In this document: positions 20,835 through 32,220 of the stretch, one piece after another | Numbering within the stretch: position 1 is the stretch's first letter | How the letters are laid out: each line of letters opens with the position of its first letter | DNA from: Patiria miniata | Taxonomy: Eukaryota; Echinodermata; Asteroidea; Valvatida; Asterinidae | Direction of reading: 5' to 3' | Assembly: GCF_015706575.1 (NCBI RefSeq) | Contig: NW_024037058.1 | Location: forward strand, 6,139,806-6,203,805 | DNA: 64,000 nucleotides | Notes under the pieces: generated by a model | Seen by the model: the letters and a program-made list of their open reading frames with translations, nothing else | What the model was told of the DNA's origin: nothing | Database searches by the model: none | Position numbers and translations under genes: made by a program

Positions 20835-23800
20835 GGACAGATTAATTAAACTGGGGCTATCCAGTGTATCCACCAACCACTTGCATCAGACATTGAATAT
20901 TGTTAATTATCACTGAAAAGAACCTTAGAGTTCATCTCTCGAATAAGACATTCAACAATACTCTATGTTTGGTTTATTTCTAAGGTATTTGCTCTCCGTA
21001 CGTGTTGACTCTCATACCTCAACCACTTCCCCTTTAAAAAATCTTGGACTTCAACACCCACTCTACTTGCTACTTCCTATAAAATCACAGATCTGGGGGC
21101 CCAATAATGACAGCAAAGAAATGACCCTTCACATTGTTTGCAAATAGGGCAGATTGCACATTTTAAAATTATTAAAAAACGAGAGGGAAAATATTACCAC
21201 GAGAGGCAATTCAATTTTTTCGGATTCATCTCAGCAAATGCAAAGTCAATGCATGATGTGTTTTAAAAGTATAAGATATAACCCTGCTCCTTTGTGAAAT
21301 GTAAAGATTTCCTTGGATTTTGTTATTCAATATTTCCAATTATGGGGAAAATTGTTGAGTTAAAAAAAACACAACTTAGTTTCAAATGAGAAAGATTTTG
21401 CACCTCCGTGTACATGAGACAAAAGTAAATACTCAAAAGCAACTGAAGGAAATATGTGATTTTGAACTAAAGTGATAGTTTCAAAGTAAATCATATGCAA
21501 TCCCTTGGTTGTCTCTTTTACAGTGCTTTCCGAGTGCATCATCAAACTAATATTAGTTTTATTACATTTACAACCAAGTTGAAAATGAAAACCTTGTGCA
21601 TTCTACTGCAATGATACATGGATGTTTGCAAATGTGGTTGGTATGATGGATGTACATTTGTAAATTGAAATATTTTTTTCTGCCTTTCTCATATGTGATT
21701 GTTTACATACTACAATAGAAGATGCATTTAGAACATTCTTTGAATTTGGGGTCCAGTTTTTCCTGTCCCTATACGTCTGGCATCAACAATTTTGCAATAG
21801 CAGATGCACTCCTTAATGTGTGTACTCTTTCTCCAAGAATGCTTCTGTGAATCAAATGACCTACCCAACAAATAATAATTAGTTTGAAGTCATTTGAAAT
21901 GCCACTTGAATGGCAAATGATAAATTTCGGAGGTTACAGGGACAGGAAAAATGTCCGACTTTGGACCCTTAAAGGGAATATACATCATTTGCTTTTGCTG
22001 TAATTTTCAGAAATGGATGGAATTGGGGGGTTGGAAATATAAAGCAAATATAGTTACACTGACTTTTTGGAGGTTTTGGGATCGAAAATGCTATAAAAAC
22101 CAAGAAAAACGATCATTTTCCTGTAGTCTGGTTCCCTGACTCCATATAAGAAGAAACAGAGCAGTTTACATACATTGGGGAATTGTAAGGTCAGGGAACC
22201 AGTCTAGCTGGCTTGTACCCGTTCATAGGTTTGTAATCGATTGCAAACAAGTGCAATGGTCAATTGGGGCCAGTATTTGAAAAAAAGCCAGTTGTTTCCA
22301 ACGCTGATCGGCCGATCAGCGTTGGAAATTGATACAAAAATACCACTTTTCTTGAAAATGACAGTATACCAGGTGCCATAATTTTACAGGATGCTTTAGA
22401 CTGTCATTTACCAACATCCTATTAAGGAATTTCGCAAAAACTTGGTAGTTTTATTTTTCGATGTTTGCAAATGTTGTATATTCCCTTTAATGTATAAAAT
22501 GACCTACTTGTGAGAGGTTCTGTAACATTACAATAATAGTTTAGTTTATTCCATAAAGGATTGGAGGCTTTTGCTTCTTTGAATAAGTATTGGTGTACTA
22601 AATGCTGATAGACCAAGTAGTCTAAATGAAGCAATGAGCATTTGCTTTAATTAGCCAACAGAATATCTCTCCAAGAGAACGGAGCTTCCATGACAACAAT
22701 GGCAAACAAATGTCAGCAAAGATTCAAAGTTACTAATCTGCATCTGGAACTTTCTAAAGGTACCAGCAGCATAACTGAGCTGCTGGGGGCACCTGGGGGT
22801 TCATTGATTTTTTGGAGGGGGGGGGGGGGGTAACTGAAGGCAACATATACATTTGTTGTGTGGAACTCATGCACGTGCCCCATATTTACACCATTGAAAG
22901 TACACACATCGGGTTTAACAGTCCCTCACATATTTACAACTAACACTAGTTACGAACAAAACAAAAAAAGTTTGAATGGTATCAACCCCCTTTAATTGCC
23001 TATGTTGCAGTCCACTCTTTTTTGAGTAAAATGAAATATAAAATGATTTTGTAGGAATAAATCTACAGTCTGAGTATCACCCGTTGTATCACCCTCTCTG
23101 TCTCTGGCCTAACGTCTCATGTATCTATGCATGCACATTTATGCGACCCCGCGCGCCGGCCATGAGGTGACATGACATCATTTCATTCAGAAATCTGGAC
23201 TAAGCTGTTGATTGGTCAATTTTGATGTCATGCTTTTCTAATACAACAATGGACATAGAGATCTAATAAAACCTGACATTGGCTTTCAAAACTGTTAACA
23301 TACAGGAACGCTGACCGTGGGTGAAACTTGAATGCACAAGAGGGCATTCTCATTACGTCTGTTATTCAAAATACCACATGATGATAATTCAAAGTCACAG
23401 GATGTTTGGGCATCGCGTAACGTATCGATACAGTCCGCTTGACATAGGCTATTTTTGCTAACATAATTTACAACGTAAAAGCATAATATATGTTGTGTCT
23501 AGGTTTTATTAGATGTACATGACAACGGGTTACCGAATTAGACCCGATATAGAAGACGCCCGCTGAATGGTCAGAATATCGAGGTCAAAACACAGTCTTG
23601 TTTTGCATTAATTACTTGCCGAATCTGCTTGCATTTCATCATATGGAGAACTTTGCCACTCATATGTGCAGAAAATCACAGCCCTGCTCTGCGGTCACAC
23701 ACAGCAGGGTGAATTGACCCCGCGACCTTCACAGCCCCACTCTGGGTCAGCACAGAAGGAGGACCATTCCATTTCGCGAATTAGGGGAAAACATTATGTG

Positions 23801-24857
23801 TAAACAAAGAACTTCAACGCGGGTATGCAATGTACATGTACAAAATGTACATCAACATGGTGTGAATAAAAAAACTTCTGGGAACAGTATGTTCGTTGGA
23901 AAACTTTGTCACTTTTATTTTTAATACTGCCTTGAATAACTCAATGTAAAACCTTTGTATCAGCTTGTAATGGCTTCAATTCGCATGCCATTATTAACCA
24001 TCAAATAATGAATAACAAATGCTAAATTAACAAAATAGAAGCTGCACATTTAAATATATACTTTTGAGGTAGAATGTAGTATTTGTTATGAAAAATAGTT
24101 ATATGGCAAAAAATAGTTATATGGCATCATACAAGTTCTCTGGAAAACATGTTAAGTAGGCATGAAAATGGCATTGTTTAATTAAATAGTGGCATAATGT
24201 GGCAATTAAATTGTAGAGTTGAAACTTGAATGCACAGATTGGAAACTCATATCAAAATTATTAACACTAATAGTTATAGCGGTACCATTAGCGTATTCCT
24301 TTTGCAAAATTTAACACTGGATTCATGTTGTGAATCTAAATTCTTATTTCATATTGAAACCTGAATGTTCTGTATGCAAAGGAAGCCTTAGGTTACATAT
24401 TTCTTTCATAAAAAAAAATACAGTGTGAAGATATAAATACATGTATAAAGCTACACTCTATTCTAAATGGCTAAACACATACATGTAAAAAGCTAACAAG
24501 AAAGACACAAAAATCAGTTTTAGAAAACACAAAGTGCACAAACGTGGCATTAGTGGCAAATAAGCCGAGTTCCAGCTCTATGTCGTTCTCTGTTACTGAC
24601 TGGCAACTCACATAAAAATAGCAATGAAATACATCAAAAAGTAGCCCTAAAATTAGTAACATTTCATCGTAAACAATGAAACTACATGATACTTTATGCA
24701 CCTGCCATAAATGTAACACGCATTTACATGTAATCGTGAAATATAAATTACAGTAAAAGTACACAAATCTCCTTTCATAGGGCCTACCGTTTGTTATGTT
24801 GATTCTTAAGGGATTCAAAATAAGACAACATATGATATGTTCACTTTGCACATTAAT
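20835..24857. other. 3' flank of TRIM-2
   Basis: No gene is seen. About 20835-22700 aligns with the TRIM-4 3' flank (43694-45010), except for a MITE (21969-22490) that TRIM-4 lacks. About 22730-22900 has the G-rich repeat. About 23090-23630 aligns with 46440-46710. The rest (about 23640-24857) has no counterpart in the TRIM-4/5 interval, shows nothing I recognise, and could be the 3' part of the minus-strand transposase locus. Confidence 0.5.
21969..22490 (-). mobile_element. Palindrome-centred MITE, copy D (inverted)
   Basis: The 522-bp copy is in opposite orientation to the others and has a perfect central palindrome (arms CCAACGCTGATCGG / CCGATCAGCGTTGG). It is inserted in TTTGGACCC|TGTATA; the TRIM-4 flank reads TTTGGACCCTAAATGTATA at 44800-44817 with no element, so that is an empty site. 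Confidence 0.9.
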
Positions 24858-27113
24858 TTAATGCAAGGAACACGTCAGTCTGTTGTGACCATGTTGTTTA
24901 CATGAACTACACTGCACCGCCCACTTGGGAGAACGTTTACAATTTGTTTCCAAGTACCTCAATCTATTTTGTTTTTGCATTACCTGTTTGAGTGCATCCG
25001 TCCCAAAGTTTGAGGATCGGAAATACCACTTGGTTACAAAGTCGTTCAGCTTCTCAAGACCTTGCTGACAGAAAAACGATGGATTTCCATATAGGCGCAT
25101 GACTTCATGTATATGGTTTGCAAGGACGTGCATGTAGGGAGTTACATCTTTTGCCAAGTACACATTCTGGTACAACATTACCCATTCCTTGGCTGATGAC
25201 TGAAATTCATCAATCTCAGCTGATGCAGAATCTTTGTTCAACTGACTTATCAATGATCTGAAACTATTCCACAGGGTTTGAATTTGTTGTAACTTTGGGT
25301 GGTCTGGAATGATTACAGCCAAATCAATTTTTGCCAAAATTCTCCTGTGTTCTGGTCCTGTAAAAGTCCGTGCCTGGATTTTTGAATCTTGTACTGCATA
25401 TTTCCAGTCAGTGATTCCTAAGTCATTAATGAAATTCTGAAATCGCATCAGATTGCTGCAGGTTTCTAATTTGAGGTTTGGATTTAGCCGTGTAATATTA
25501 TCACACTGCTGGAGGTAAAATGTCAGTTGATATACTAGTTGATCCATGATCCTCAAGAACAAATGTAACATGTCTGGGATGACTTTAACAATGGGGACAG
25601 AAGGAAATATCGGCGCAGAATTGCAGTTAAATCTGGTTTTACTGGACTTCGGCTTCTGGGAGCATTCAATGATTTCTTTGACCATTTTCGCTCCCTTACT
25701 TGTATCTGCCATTGACCAAACTTTAGTCATGTCTGCCCGTTCAAGTTTTGGACATTTGCACCAGAGACAGGAGAATGTAGACGCAAAACCCCCTATGCCG
25801 GTGATTTGATTTAGAAATTTTAGATCACCGCCCAGGAACTTTTCAATGCTGATCACATTTTCCCCAATTGCAATCGAATCCAAACTGTTAAACTCATCTA
25901 TCAATTCCCTCAAAGCTTCTTGTATACATTCTCCTGTCTCTGGGCATTGCACTATAGCAAGCAGGTAATTCCCACGTTCTGACCGACCGTGTTCATCACC
26001 GATGATAGTATAAGTCACATTTATGAGATGTTTTTTGGTTCCCGCCCGTGTCCCATCGCCACTAAGCTTTATTTTCACTGTTCCATCCTGAATAAGATGC
26101 TTATTCGAAGGATTACCTAAGGTTTGAACCAGGTGACCAGCCAACGACTTAAATACACCCCTGTACTTTCCAACCAATGTCTTGATTTCAAACGTGCTGT
26201 TCAGTTCGTGTCTTCTTTTCTTTATGTTACACATTCTGGGTAGGGAACTAACACGTTGGGCAATTTCATGGTATGCTTTATCTGCAATGTTAAAGGAGTC
26301 CATAATGAATATCATTTCATCAATTTCTTCTTGAGTCACTTTGCTCATTGTATTCTGGACTGGGACATTTTGTTCATTTAAAACTACATGAACAATTTGG
26401 CCATCATCATTTTGGAACTGAGTGTTCACATGTATTGCCTGACATCCCATGTTACTGAGGTTTCCAAACACGTCTTGAACCATTTTGATTTTTTGATCTT
26501 TATGACGACGTTTCTGTGATTTACTGTAACAAGCCTTCCCCTTGCTCCGACCCCTTTCTCCTCGTTGACGTTTTACTGGATTTGATAATCTATGCAGTTT
26601 CCTTTGTAATTCTTTGTTCTCTTCCTTAGCATTTTTCAGCTCAATCCCTGTATCGTTCAACTCATTTTCCAACTTTCTTCTTTTACAACTTTCATTCTCC
26701 AGCTCATTTTCTAGTTTCCGTTTAGTTGGACTGCCTGTTTTGTGTTGGACTTTCATTTTGTATACAGATTCTCCCCATCTTTCCAACAATTTCTCACGTC
26801 CACCTGTTCCTTTCGCACTTGTCCATTTTTTCCAGAGTCTACCCAATTTACTTTCAAGAAACTTCAAAGAGTTCACCCTACAATTTTCAAGGGACACATG
26901 ATGTTTTGCCAGTATGCGTTGAAACACGGATTGAATGTTTTCGTGCGTGAGGCATCCATTAATACTGCTGACCAAATTGAACAGAAAAATGTCAGAAACG
27001 TCAATCTCAACAATACGAGCATATGTGTCTGTTTCATCAGGAGTTGCACAAACAGGACGTACAATGGACATCAATGCCAAAAGCAAAATTATGAAAGGAC
27101 CAAAAAGATCCAT
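24858..27113 (-). CDS. Transposase-like protein with RNase H-type (RAG1/Transib-like) core
   Basis: The intact frame has 751 codons. About 130-180 is a basic coiled coil (KRKLENELENESCKRRKLEN), followed by a basic patch at 180-210. The core has D353 (KLSGDGT), a zinc-type CLWCKC (C449, C452, C454), D514 (VIPDMLHLF) and E687 (GLEKLND), with TPYMHVLANHIHEVM at 658-672 just before it. D, CxxC, DxLH and E in this order match my recollection of RAG1 and Transib cores (catalytic D-D-E). The C-terminus has a CCHC knuckle: C735, C738, H743, C748. The protein is probably a DNA transposase or a domesticated relative; the family assignment is inference. The first ~27 residues look like a signal peptide, odd for a nuclear protein. 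They may be intron, since an acceptor (GAAACAG) ends at 27029 and could join the upstream chromo-like frame. Confidence 0.72.
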   Translation of the reverse strand: MDLFGPFIILLLALMSIVRPVCATPDETDTYARIVEIDVSDIFLFNLVSSINGCLTHENIQSVFQRILAKHHVSLENCRVNSLKFLESKLGRLWKKWTSAKGTGGREKLLERWGESVYKMKVQHKTGSPTKRKLENELENESCKRRKLENELNDTGIELKNAKEENKELQRKLHRLSNPVKRQRGERGRSKGKACYSKSQKRRHKDQKIKMVQDVFGNLSNMGCQAIHVNTQFQNDDGQIVHVVLNEQNVPVQNTMSKVTQEEIDEMIFIMDSFNIADKAYHEIAQRVSSLPRMCNIKKRRHELNSTFEIKTLVGKYRGVFKSLAGHLVQTLGNPSNKHLIQDGTVKIKLSGDGTRAGTKKHLINVTYTIIGDEHGRSERGNYLLAIVQCPETGECIQEALRELIDEFNSLDSIAIGENVISIEKFLGGDLKFLNQITGIGGFASTFSCLWCKCPKLERADMTKVWSMADTSKGAKMVKEIIECSQKPKSSKTRFNCNSAPIFPSVPIVKVIPDMLHLFLRIMDQLVYQLTFYLQQCDNITRLNPNLKLETCSNLMRFQNFINDLGITDWKYAVQDSKIQARTFTGPEHRRILAKIDLAVIIPDHPKLQQIQTLWNSFRSLISQLNKDSASAEIDEFQSSAKEWVMLYQNVYLAKDVTPYMHVLANHIHEVMRLYGNPSFFCQQGLEKLNDFVTKWYFRSSNFGTDALKQVMQKQNRLRYLETNCKRSPKWAVQCSSCKQHGHNRLTCSLH

Positions 27114-27368
27114 GGCGTTGGAGAAAAAGAATGTGAAAGAAAATCATGTGAAAATCATGTGACAACAAACACTGATACACCTTGTGTTAAAACGTGTGGG
27201 AATTAACCGCTTGCTATAGTGCAGTTACACGTACATGTACATGCACATGTACGTGCAATTTTAAATTAAATTATTAATACATTACTACAATATGATGTCA
27301 AAATCCTATATAGTGATATACAATAACAGAAGAACCTGTGCAGAGAAGAAGACAAGTGACCTGGGGGA

Positions 27369-28079
27369 TTATTTGGAAAAGGACTGGAAATCAAACTTGT
27401 TTCCCATTCCACGGACGAATTTCAATTTAAATACAAAACCTCTATGGATAATTTCCAAGTTACCATCGGAAGAAAACTGCTCCAGGGGCTTTCTCTCGGT
27501 GAGTCGAAAGCTGACTGTGTGAGGTGTCACAAAAGCAAAGTCTCCTTGGCTATTAAAAATTCGCCAGTGCCATCCTTCTCCTAAAAGAGAGTTAAAGGCC
27601 GTCAAAAGTTCCAAATGGAATTGACGGGATTCTGTAAGTTTCCCAAGCGATGCAATTTCGTCAAACAACTCTCTCTGGATTGGCAATTCAATGTTCATAA
27701 TACTGTCAACTTTGCGTTGGCCATGGAGTGACTCCTTGATGGAAATCTTGAGCTGCTCCACAAAGAAGGCCCTTCCCTCCGGAGTACTTTCCACAAAGCA
27801 GTTGGGAATGTCAATTATTGCATCAGCTGGCCGCCATTCATCATATTCTGCAGATTTCCATTCCTCATCTGTGTAGTGGACCTTTACAAAAAGTTTGTCT
27901 TGAACAAATTTAGAGTCCACCACCACCAAACTGTAAAGTTTAGTTGTTGACTAAGACTTTTTCGGTAGGCCTACCCGATCCGTTGGCAAAGATGGTCCAC
28001 TGTTCAACAGCCGGTAGTCCACTCGTCCAGTTTGCCGGAGCCTCGAGCTTCTCAAATTGCTGTCATCAGAATCAGCCAT
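27369..28079 (-). pseudogene. Chromo-barrel-like ORF interrupted by one in-frame TAG
   Basis: A frame starting ATG at 28079 (MADSDDSN..., preceded by an acceptor-like TTTCCATACAG) runs 42 codons to a TAG at 27951-27953. It then continues in the same frame through VVVDSKFVQDKLFVKVHY to a stop at 27369. The second part (about 193 codons) has HYTDEEWKSAEYDEWRPADA, which resembles chromo-barrel or Tudor-knot domains of the MRG15/MSL3 kind. The frame agreement suggests a single gene broken by one nonsense change, though stop readthrough or a sequencing error is possible. A donor-like ATG|GTAACT at 27463 has the right phase to join the transposase frame at 27028, so the two may form one protein. 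Chromodomains also occur fused to transposase and integrase proteins. Confidence 0.45.
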
Positions 28080-29319
28080 GAAATCTGTATGGAAATACAT
28101 GTAAACCATCGAAACAATCAATAAATCACTCAGCAAGTTCACTGTTGAAAACAGAAATGAAAGTCATGGGGTTTGTACACTTATCATGGCTATTTTTAAG
28201 TAAACATCACATGTAAAATAAAGCTAAAAATCTCACCTCTTCATGCACTGCAAGTACATGTGTATGCCACGTGTGCATCCCACGCTGGCAGGCTGGCACT
28301 ACACGTATCACCCCTCTACATGAGATGAACTGATCCACGCGATCAGGTTGGCATTTGCGGTAAAAAAAAGGAGGCTAAAATGGCACCAAAATGAAGTCTA
28401 GCAGGTTTACAAAAAGACCTACACAGAGCAGAAAAGCATCCTTGTCATCAACAATATGAGTAAATCGATTGAAATAGATCAGAGCATCAAAACAAATACG
28501 AGAATAGTACACATGGCTCGTTCGACAAGTAAAATCTACGGCGGAAGCGTGTCATGGGCAAGTCTGGTGCCAGTCGCCAGACCGCTGCACACCACATACG
28601 CAAGTGCCGCGGTTGCAATAGGTCCGTAGACCGGACTATAAATGAACAGCAGGTCGTACCTCAGAACAAAAGCGATGTCTGATTTGACAAGAAAAGTGCC
28701 CCTTGTTCTTCTCAACCAATCAAAATGATTGTTACATGAATGGAAAGCTTATTGTTTCCTCTTTCAGAAACCGTGCGAGGTAATTGTATGCGACCGAGTT
28801 CACACGTGTGCTGTTCGAAGAAGTAAACCCGCACCCTCAAAAATCGGGGAAATGTGCCGTGACCTCCATAGGAAACGCGAAATTTTCACTGAGTTGCCCG
28901 TTTTTCAATGAAAAAGTGCACATAGTTCTTCGCCTCCAATCATGAAGAAATGATATTCATATGAAAGAGAGAAATCTGTATTTTGTGATGCGATGCGAGG
29001 AAGTAAGTTTAACCAACACACTTTCCGCATATTAATGAAAGTTTGCTCAGAGCGCCCTGAAATGTGCCAGTCTTCCCACGTAAACAGAGCTGCACTAGTG
29101 GCGAATGAGCAAATGCGCCCTAGTTCTCCATATGAGACCCTTGCTATGCATGAGGATATTCCATAGCACCCATGAGGATATTCTTAGCACCCATCTCCCT
29201 ACAATTAAGAACAATCCACAATGCAGTGTGAGTGTGCCAACAAGTGTTTGCCTCAAGAGGCCACTTTTCAACTTGACGGTCTATTTAAAAGTATACTAAC
29301 TTCTACAAAATACACTTAC
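28080..29319. other. Region upstream (minus strand) of the transposase locus
   Basis: I recognise no gene. From about 29125 the sequence aligns with 46735-47075 of the TRIM-4/5 interval; before that there is no counterpart. I found no terminal inverted repeat that would mark a transposon boundary. Confidence 0.4.
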
Positions 29320-29416
29320 CTGTACATTGAAGTACATTGGGGAATCTGTTCTTGTTTTTGCAGACAGGTTTCTTGGCTTCCTCACAGTTGACTGCCACTG
29401 ACATTTCATTTAGCAC
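29320..29416 (-). other. 97-nt candidate coding exon (copy 1)
   Basis: On the minus strand it is bounded by an acceptor (AAACTTCAG) and a consensus donor (ACAG|GTAAGTG) and is fully open in one frame: VLNEMSVAVNCEEAKKPVC followed by KNKNRFPNV. A copy with about three differences lies at 46894-46990, again with both splice sites. It belongs to an unidentified minus-strand gene or pseudogene carried with the duplicated segment. It is not obviously part of the TRIM genes. Confidence 0.5.
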
Positions 29417-29524
29417 CTGAAGTTTAAAGTAAACAAATTGACAACACATGTTACAATACTTTTTCTCTTTCTAGCTCAGACTTCAATTACAATTGACAAT
29501 TGTTGACTAACGTGATGTGGGAGC

Positions 29525-29881
29525 AGTGGTGTATCCAGGGGAGGGGGCAGGGGAGGGGATGGGGGGGGGGGGGCACCTTGTCCCATGCCCCCTGCAGCTT
29601 TTTTGAAAGATATTTTTTTAGTAACTATTTCCATAAATGGTTAGAGAGTTCTGACACGAAAAAAAAAAGAAACCAAACTCAAAAATCATTACAATGAGCC
29701 ATGAAAATCGGCATATATTTTCCAGTATGCGTAATAATGGTCAGTTTTGAAGAGCGCCCCCATTTGGATAATGGGTACCAGCCCGCCCCCCCCCCCCCTT
29801 TTTTGATTTTACGAAGGCCGAGTGTTCGGGGATGTGTGAGTGCGGTTGCCCCCCTGACATAAAAAGCTGGATAGGCCACTG
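29525..29881. mobile_element. hAT-like MITE, G-rich
   Basis: The 357-bp element starts CAGTGGTGTATCCAG and ends CTGGATAGGCCACTG, inverted repeats of 15 with two mismatches. It is flanked by TGTGGGAG (29517-29524) and TGTGGGAT (29882-29889), an 8-bp duplication with one change. It carries long G and C runs inside and no coding sequence. Confidence 0.75.
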
Positions 29882-30679
29882 TGTGGGATATGACGTTTTT
29901 AACACCCAAGGGCTGCATTTGGCCTCGGTTGCTATGTACATGTATGACCAACACATTACACACTGGGGCACAGGTTGCATTTTGCAGTCCATGTCCAGTA
30001 CACCCATAATGAACTCACTTTTGATGCGAGAAACCTTTAAAATGATTATTTACTTGTTTTTGTTTTCTTTGCAAGCTTGACACCAAAAGAAACAATGCTT
30101 CTTTGGGAAAATCTGTTACTTTAAAAGCATTTTTTTAAACTTAACTAAAGCCATCACAAATATCTGATATTGCAATCCCATATCAAATGTCTGAATTGTA
30201 ATTATTTATGCACAGTATAGACACTGTTCACAGTCTTCAAATAATCATGAAAATTCCTTTAGAAATGTGAAAAGGAATATTATGTGTATAAGATGCCATA
30301 CAATGCTGTATTTAGGTTTCAAGATTTCCAAATGGGACTGACAGGAATAACCAACTTATTATGTTCTATATGTTGTACTGTAATCTAGTGAGTGTCATGC
30401 AAAGATTTTTGCAAATATTCCCTTCATACAGATGTACAAACATGTACAGGTAGGCCTATAGTTCAACATATCACATGTGTGTTAAATTCATATTTCCGCT
30501 TCAGTGTAACACAATGACTGGAACAGGCCTTTGGTAAATCTATTGTACCAGAAACTGGGCCTTTGAAAGGGTTCACAAAATAACAATACCTGTTGACTAG
30601 GCAATACAAGTTCAACTGTGTGACCTGTGATCCATTGCAGTCTGGTGTATTTATAGAATTGGGAATTTACAGGCAGTGA
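29882..30679. other. Upstream region of TRIM-3
   Basis: No gene is seen. About 30000-30260 aligns with 39510-39760 upstream of TRIM-4 (AACTCA..TTTTGA..GCGAGAAACCTTT and TATAGACACT..ACAGTCTTCAAATAATCATGA). This marks a shared segment ahead of both genes. Confidence 0.45.
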
Positions 30680-30800
30680 GCAATGCCACACCCTACAGAC
30701 ATTCAAGTCAATCCAGAGAGTGAGAATCCACCAAATAGTCCACCAGTTTCTTCATCAAACAGCCAAACTGATTGCAGAAATATCTTCTGACATCATTCAG
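30680..30800 (+). other. Putative 5' noncoding exon of TRIM-3
   Basis: It ends CTGACATCATTCAG before GTATGT at 30801, a good donor. The position relative to the gene and the ATTCAG ending match the other TRIM first exons, although the body is different (B-type). The start is approximate. It would splice to the acceptor at 32175. Confidence 0.45.
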
Positions 30801-32175
30801 GTATGTTTAGTTGAGAATTAGCCCCATAAATGTGGCCCATTTACTGGACTGCCTCCGTAAACATAGGCCACACATCCACATGTACAAAAAACGTGTCGAC
30901 TTTGCCAAATTTTGATTTTCACATTTAGGCTTACTTTGTAGATTTTTTTTGCTTTAGAAGCATTCTCACCCTCTATATAGGCTAATCAGAAAGTGCTGCC
31001 TTTTTTCAGATGTTCATTTTTCGTGAAATTTCCAGATACATTTGCACACGTTTGCGTATCAAAATTTCAACATGAAATTTTACAAAAATTAACCATCTGA
31101 AAAAGGCAGCACTTTCTGATTAGCCTATATAGAGGGTGAGAATGCTTATAAAGCAAAACAAATCTACAAAGTAAGCCTAAATGTGAAAATCAAAATTTGG
31201 CAAAGTCGACACATTTTTTGTACATATGTGGATGTGTGGCCTATGTTTACGGAGGCAGTCCAGTAAATAGGCCACATTTATGGGGCTAGTTGAGAATAAG
31301 CTTGACAAATGTAACACAATAGGCATAGGAATCTGTGCAGACATTTGACTACCAATTTGTACGGTACTTCAGTTTCCTTCTCTGATGCACTATGAACAGT
31401 GTGTTTGATAAAGCAGTCTGAAGAAGTTCATGAAAGCACAAAATTTATGCAGAAAACTGAATTCATGCACACATGCACCTACCGACATGACCTACCACGC
31501 TATCAATGGATAAGTCCTATTTTTCAGTTCATATAAACGTAAACAAATAATACTTTAGGCCACATTTGTTGAATTTTAGATTGCAGATCCACTGATTTAA
31601 AAAAAATCTTTGCCAATTTTACAGTTTTAAATATTTATACAACGTTTGGCCAATTTTTAATTTTATATTTCCAACAAACATAACATAAAACAATTGGCAT
31701 TGTTGAAAAAGAAGTATGAAATTGACCATTTATAAATATCACTACTCAGCCTGAAAAGCGTCAGTTTCTCTATCAAAATGTTCTTCAGCCAAACATTATC
31801 TGTGTTTTGATGCTAGCTACAGCAGGCATATTGACAACTTCCATGGCTACTATGTAGCAATACGGAACAAAACTGTGCTTGGTCAATTGGATATTGCACG
31901 TTTATCTTGATCGCAACCCGTTCAAGATCAGACAACTTCTGTATATTTTTCTCTTTTAGTTCAAAAATAAATAATTTATTTGTGAAATTTCTGCCCAAGA
32001 TGACTTTTTTTTCAGAAGAAACATGAGTTGGAATTTCACTATCAAGTTTGATTTTGCCGGTTTGCGTAGGTGCATTTTTGTATCAACTTATCTATGCTTA
32101 CAACAACCATATCATCATTTGAAATTTGAATACATGCAAATCCTAAACCTTTTAATCAATGTGCTTCATTTTCAG
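30801..32175 (+). other. Putative 5' UTR intron of TRIM-3
   Basis: A third of this 1375-nt intron is a foldback transposon (30819-31288) lying 18 nt after the donor. The remainder is AT-rich with no recognisable feature. The acceptor is TTCATTTTCAG at 32165-32175. Confidence 0.45.
30819..31288. mobile_element. Foldback MITE with 9-bp target-site duplication (MULE-like)
   Basis: The 470-bp element consists almost entirely of two ~194-bp inverted arms (30819-31012 and 31094-31288) around an ~81-nt loop. The ends are TAGCCCCATAAATGTGGCC and its complement. A perfect 9-bp duplication, GTTGAGAAT, flanks it (30810-30818 and 31289-31297). Long inverted ends with a 9-bp duplication fit Mutator-like elements. 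Confidence 0.9.
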
Positions 32176-32220
32176 ATTTAAGGTCTATCTACCACTATTA
32201 CATCAAACCAACCAGTGAAG

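Noticed and set aside
27030-27113. Signal peptide and secretion of the transposase-like protein
   Set aside because: The hydrophobic first ~27 residues precede a good splice acceptor and do not fit a basic, zinc-knuckle, DNA-acting protein; they are probably intron or 5' UTR.
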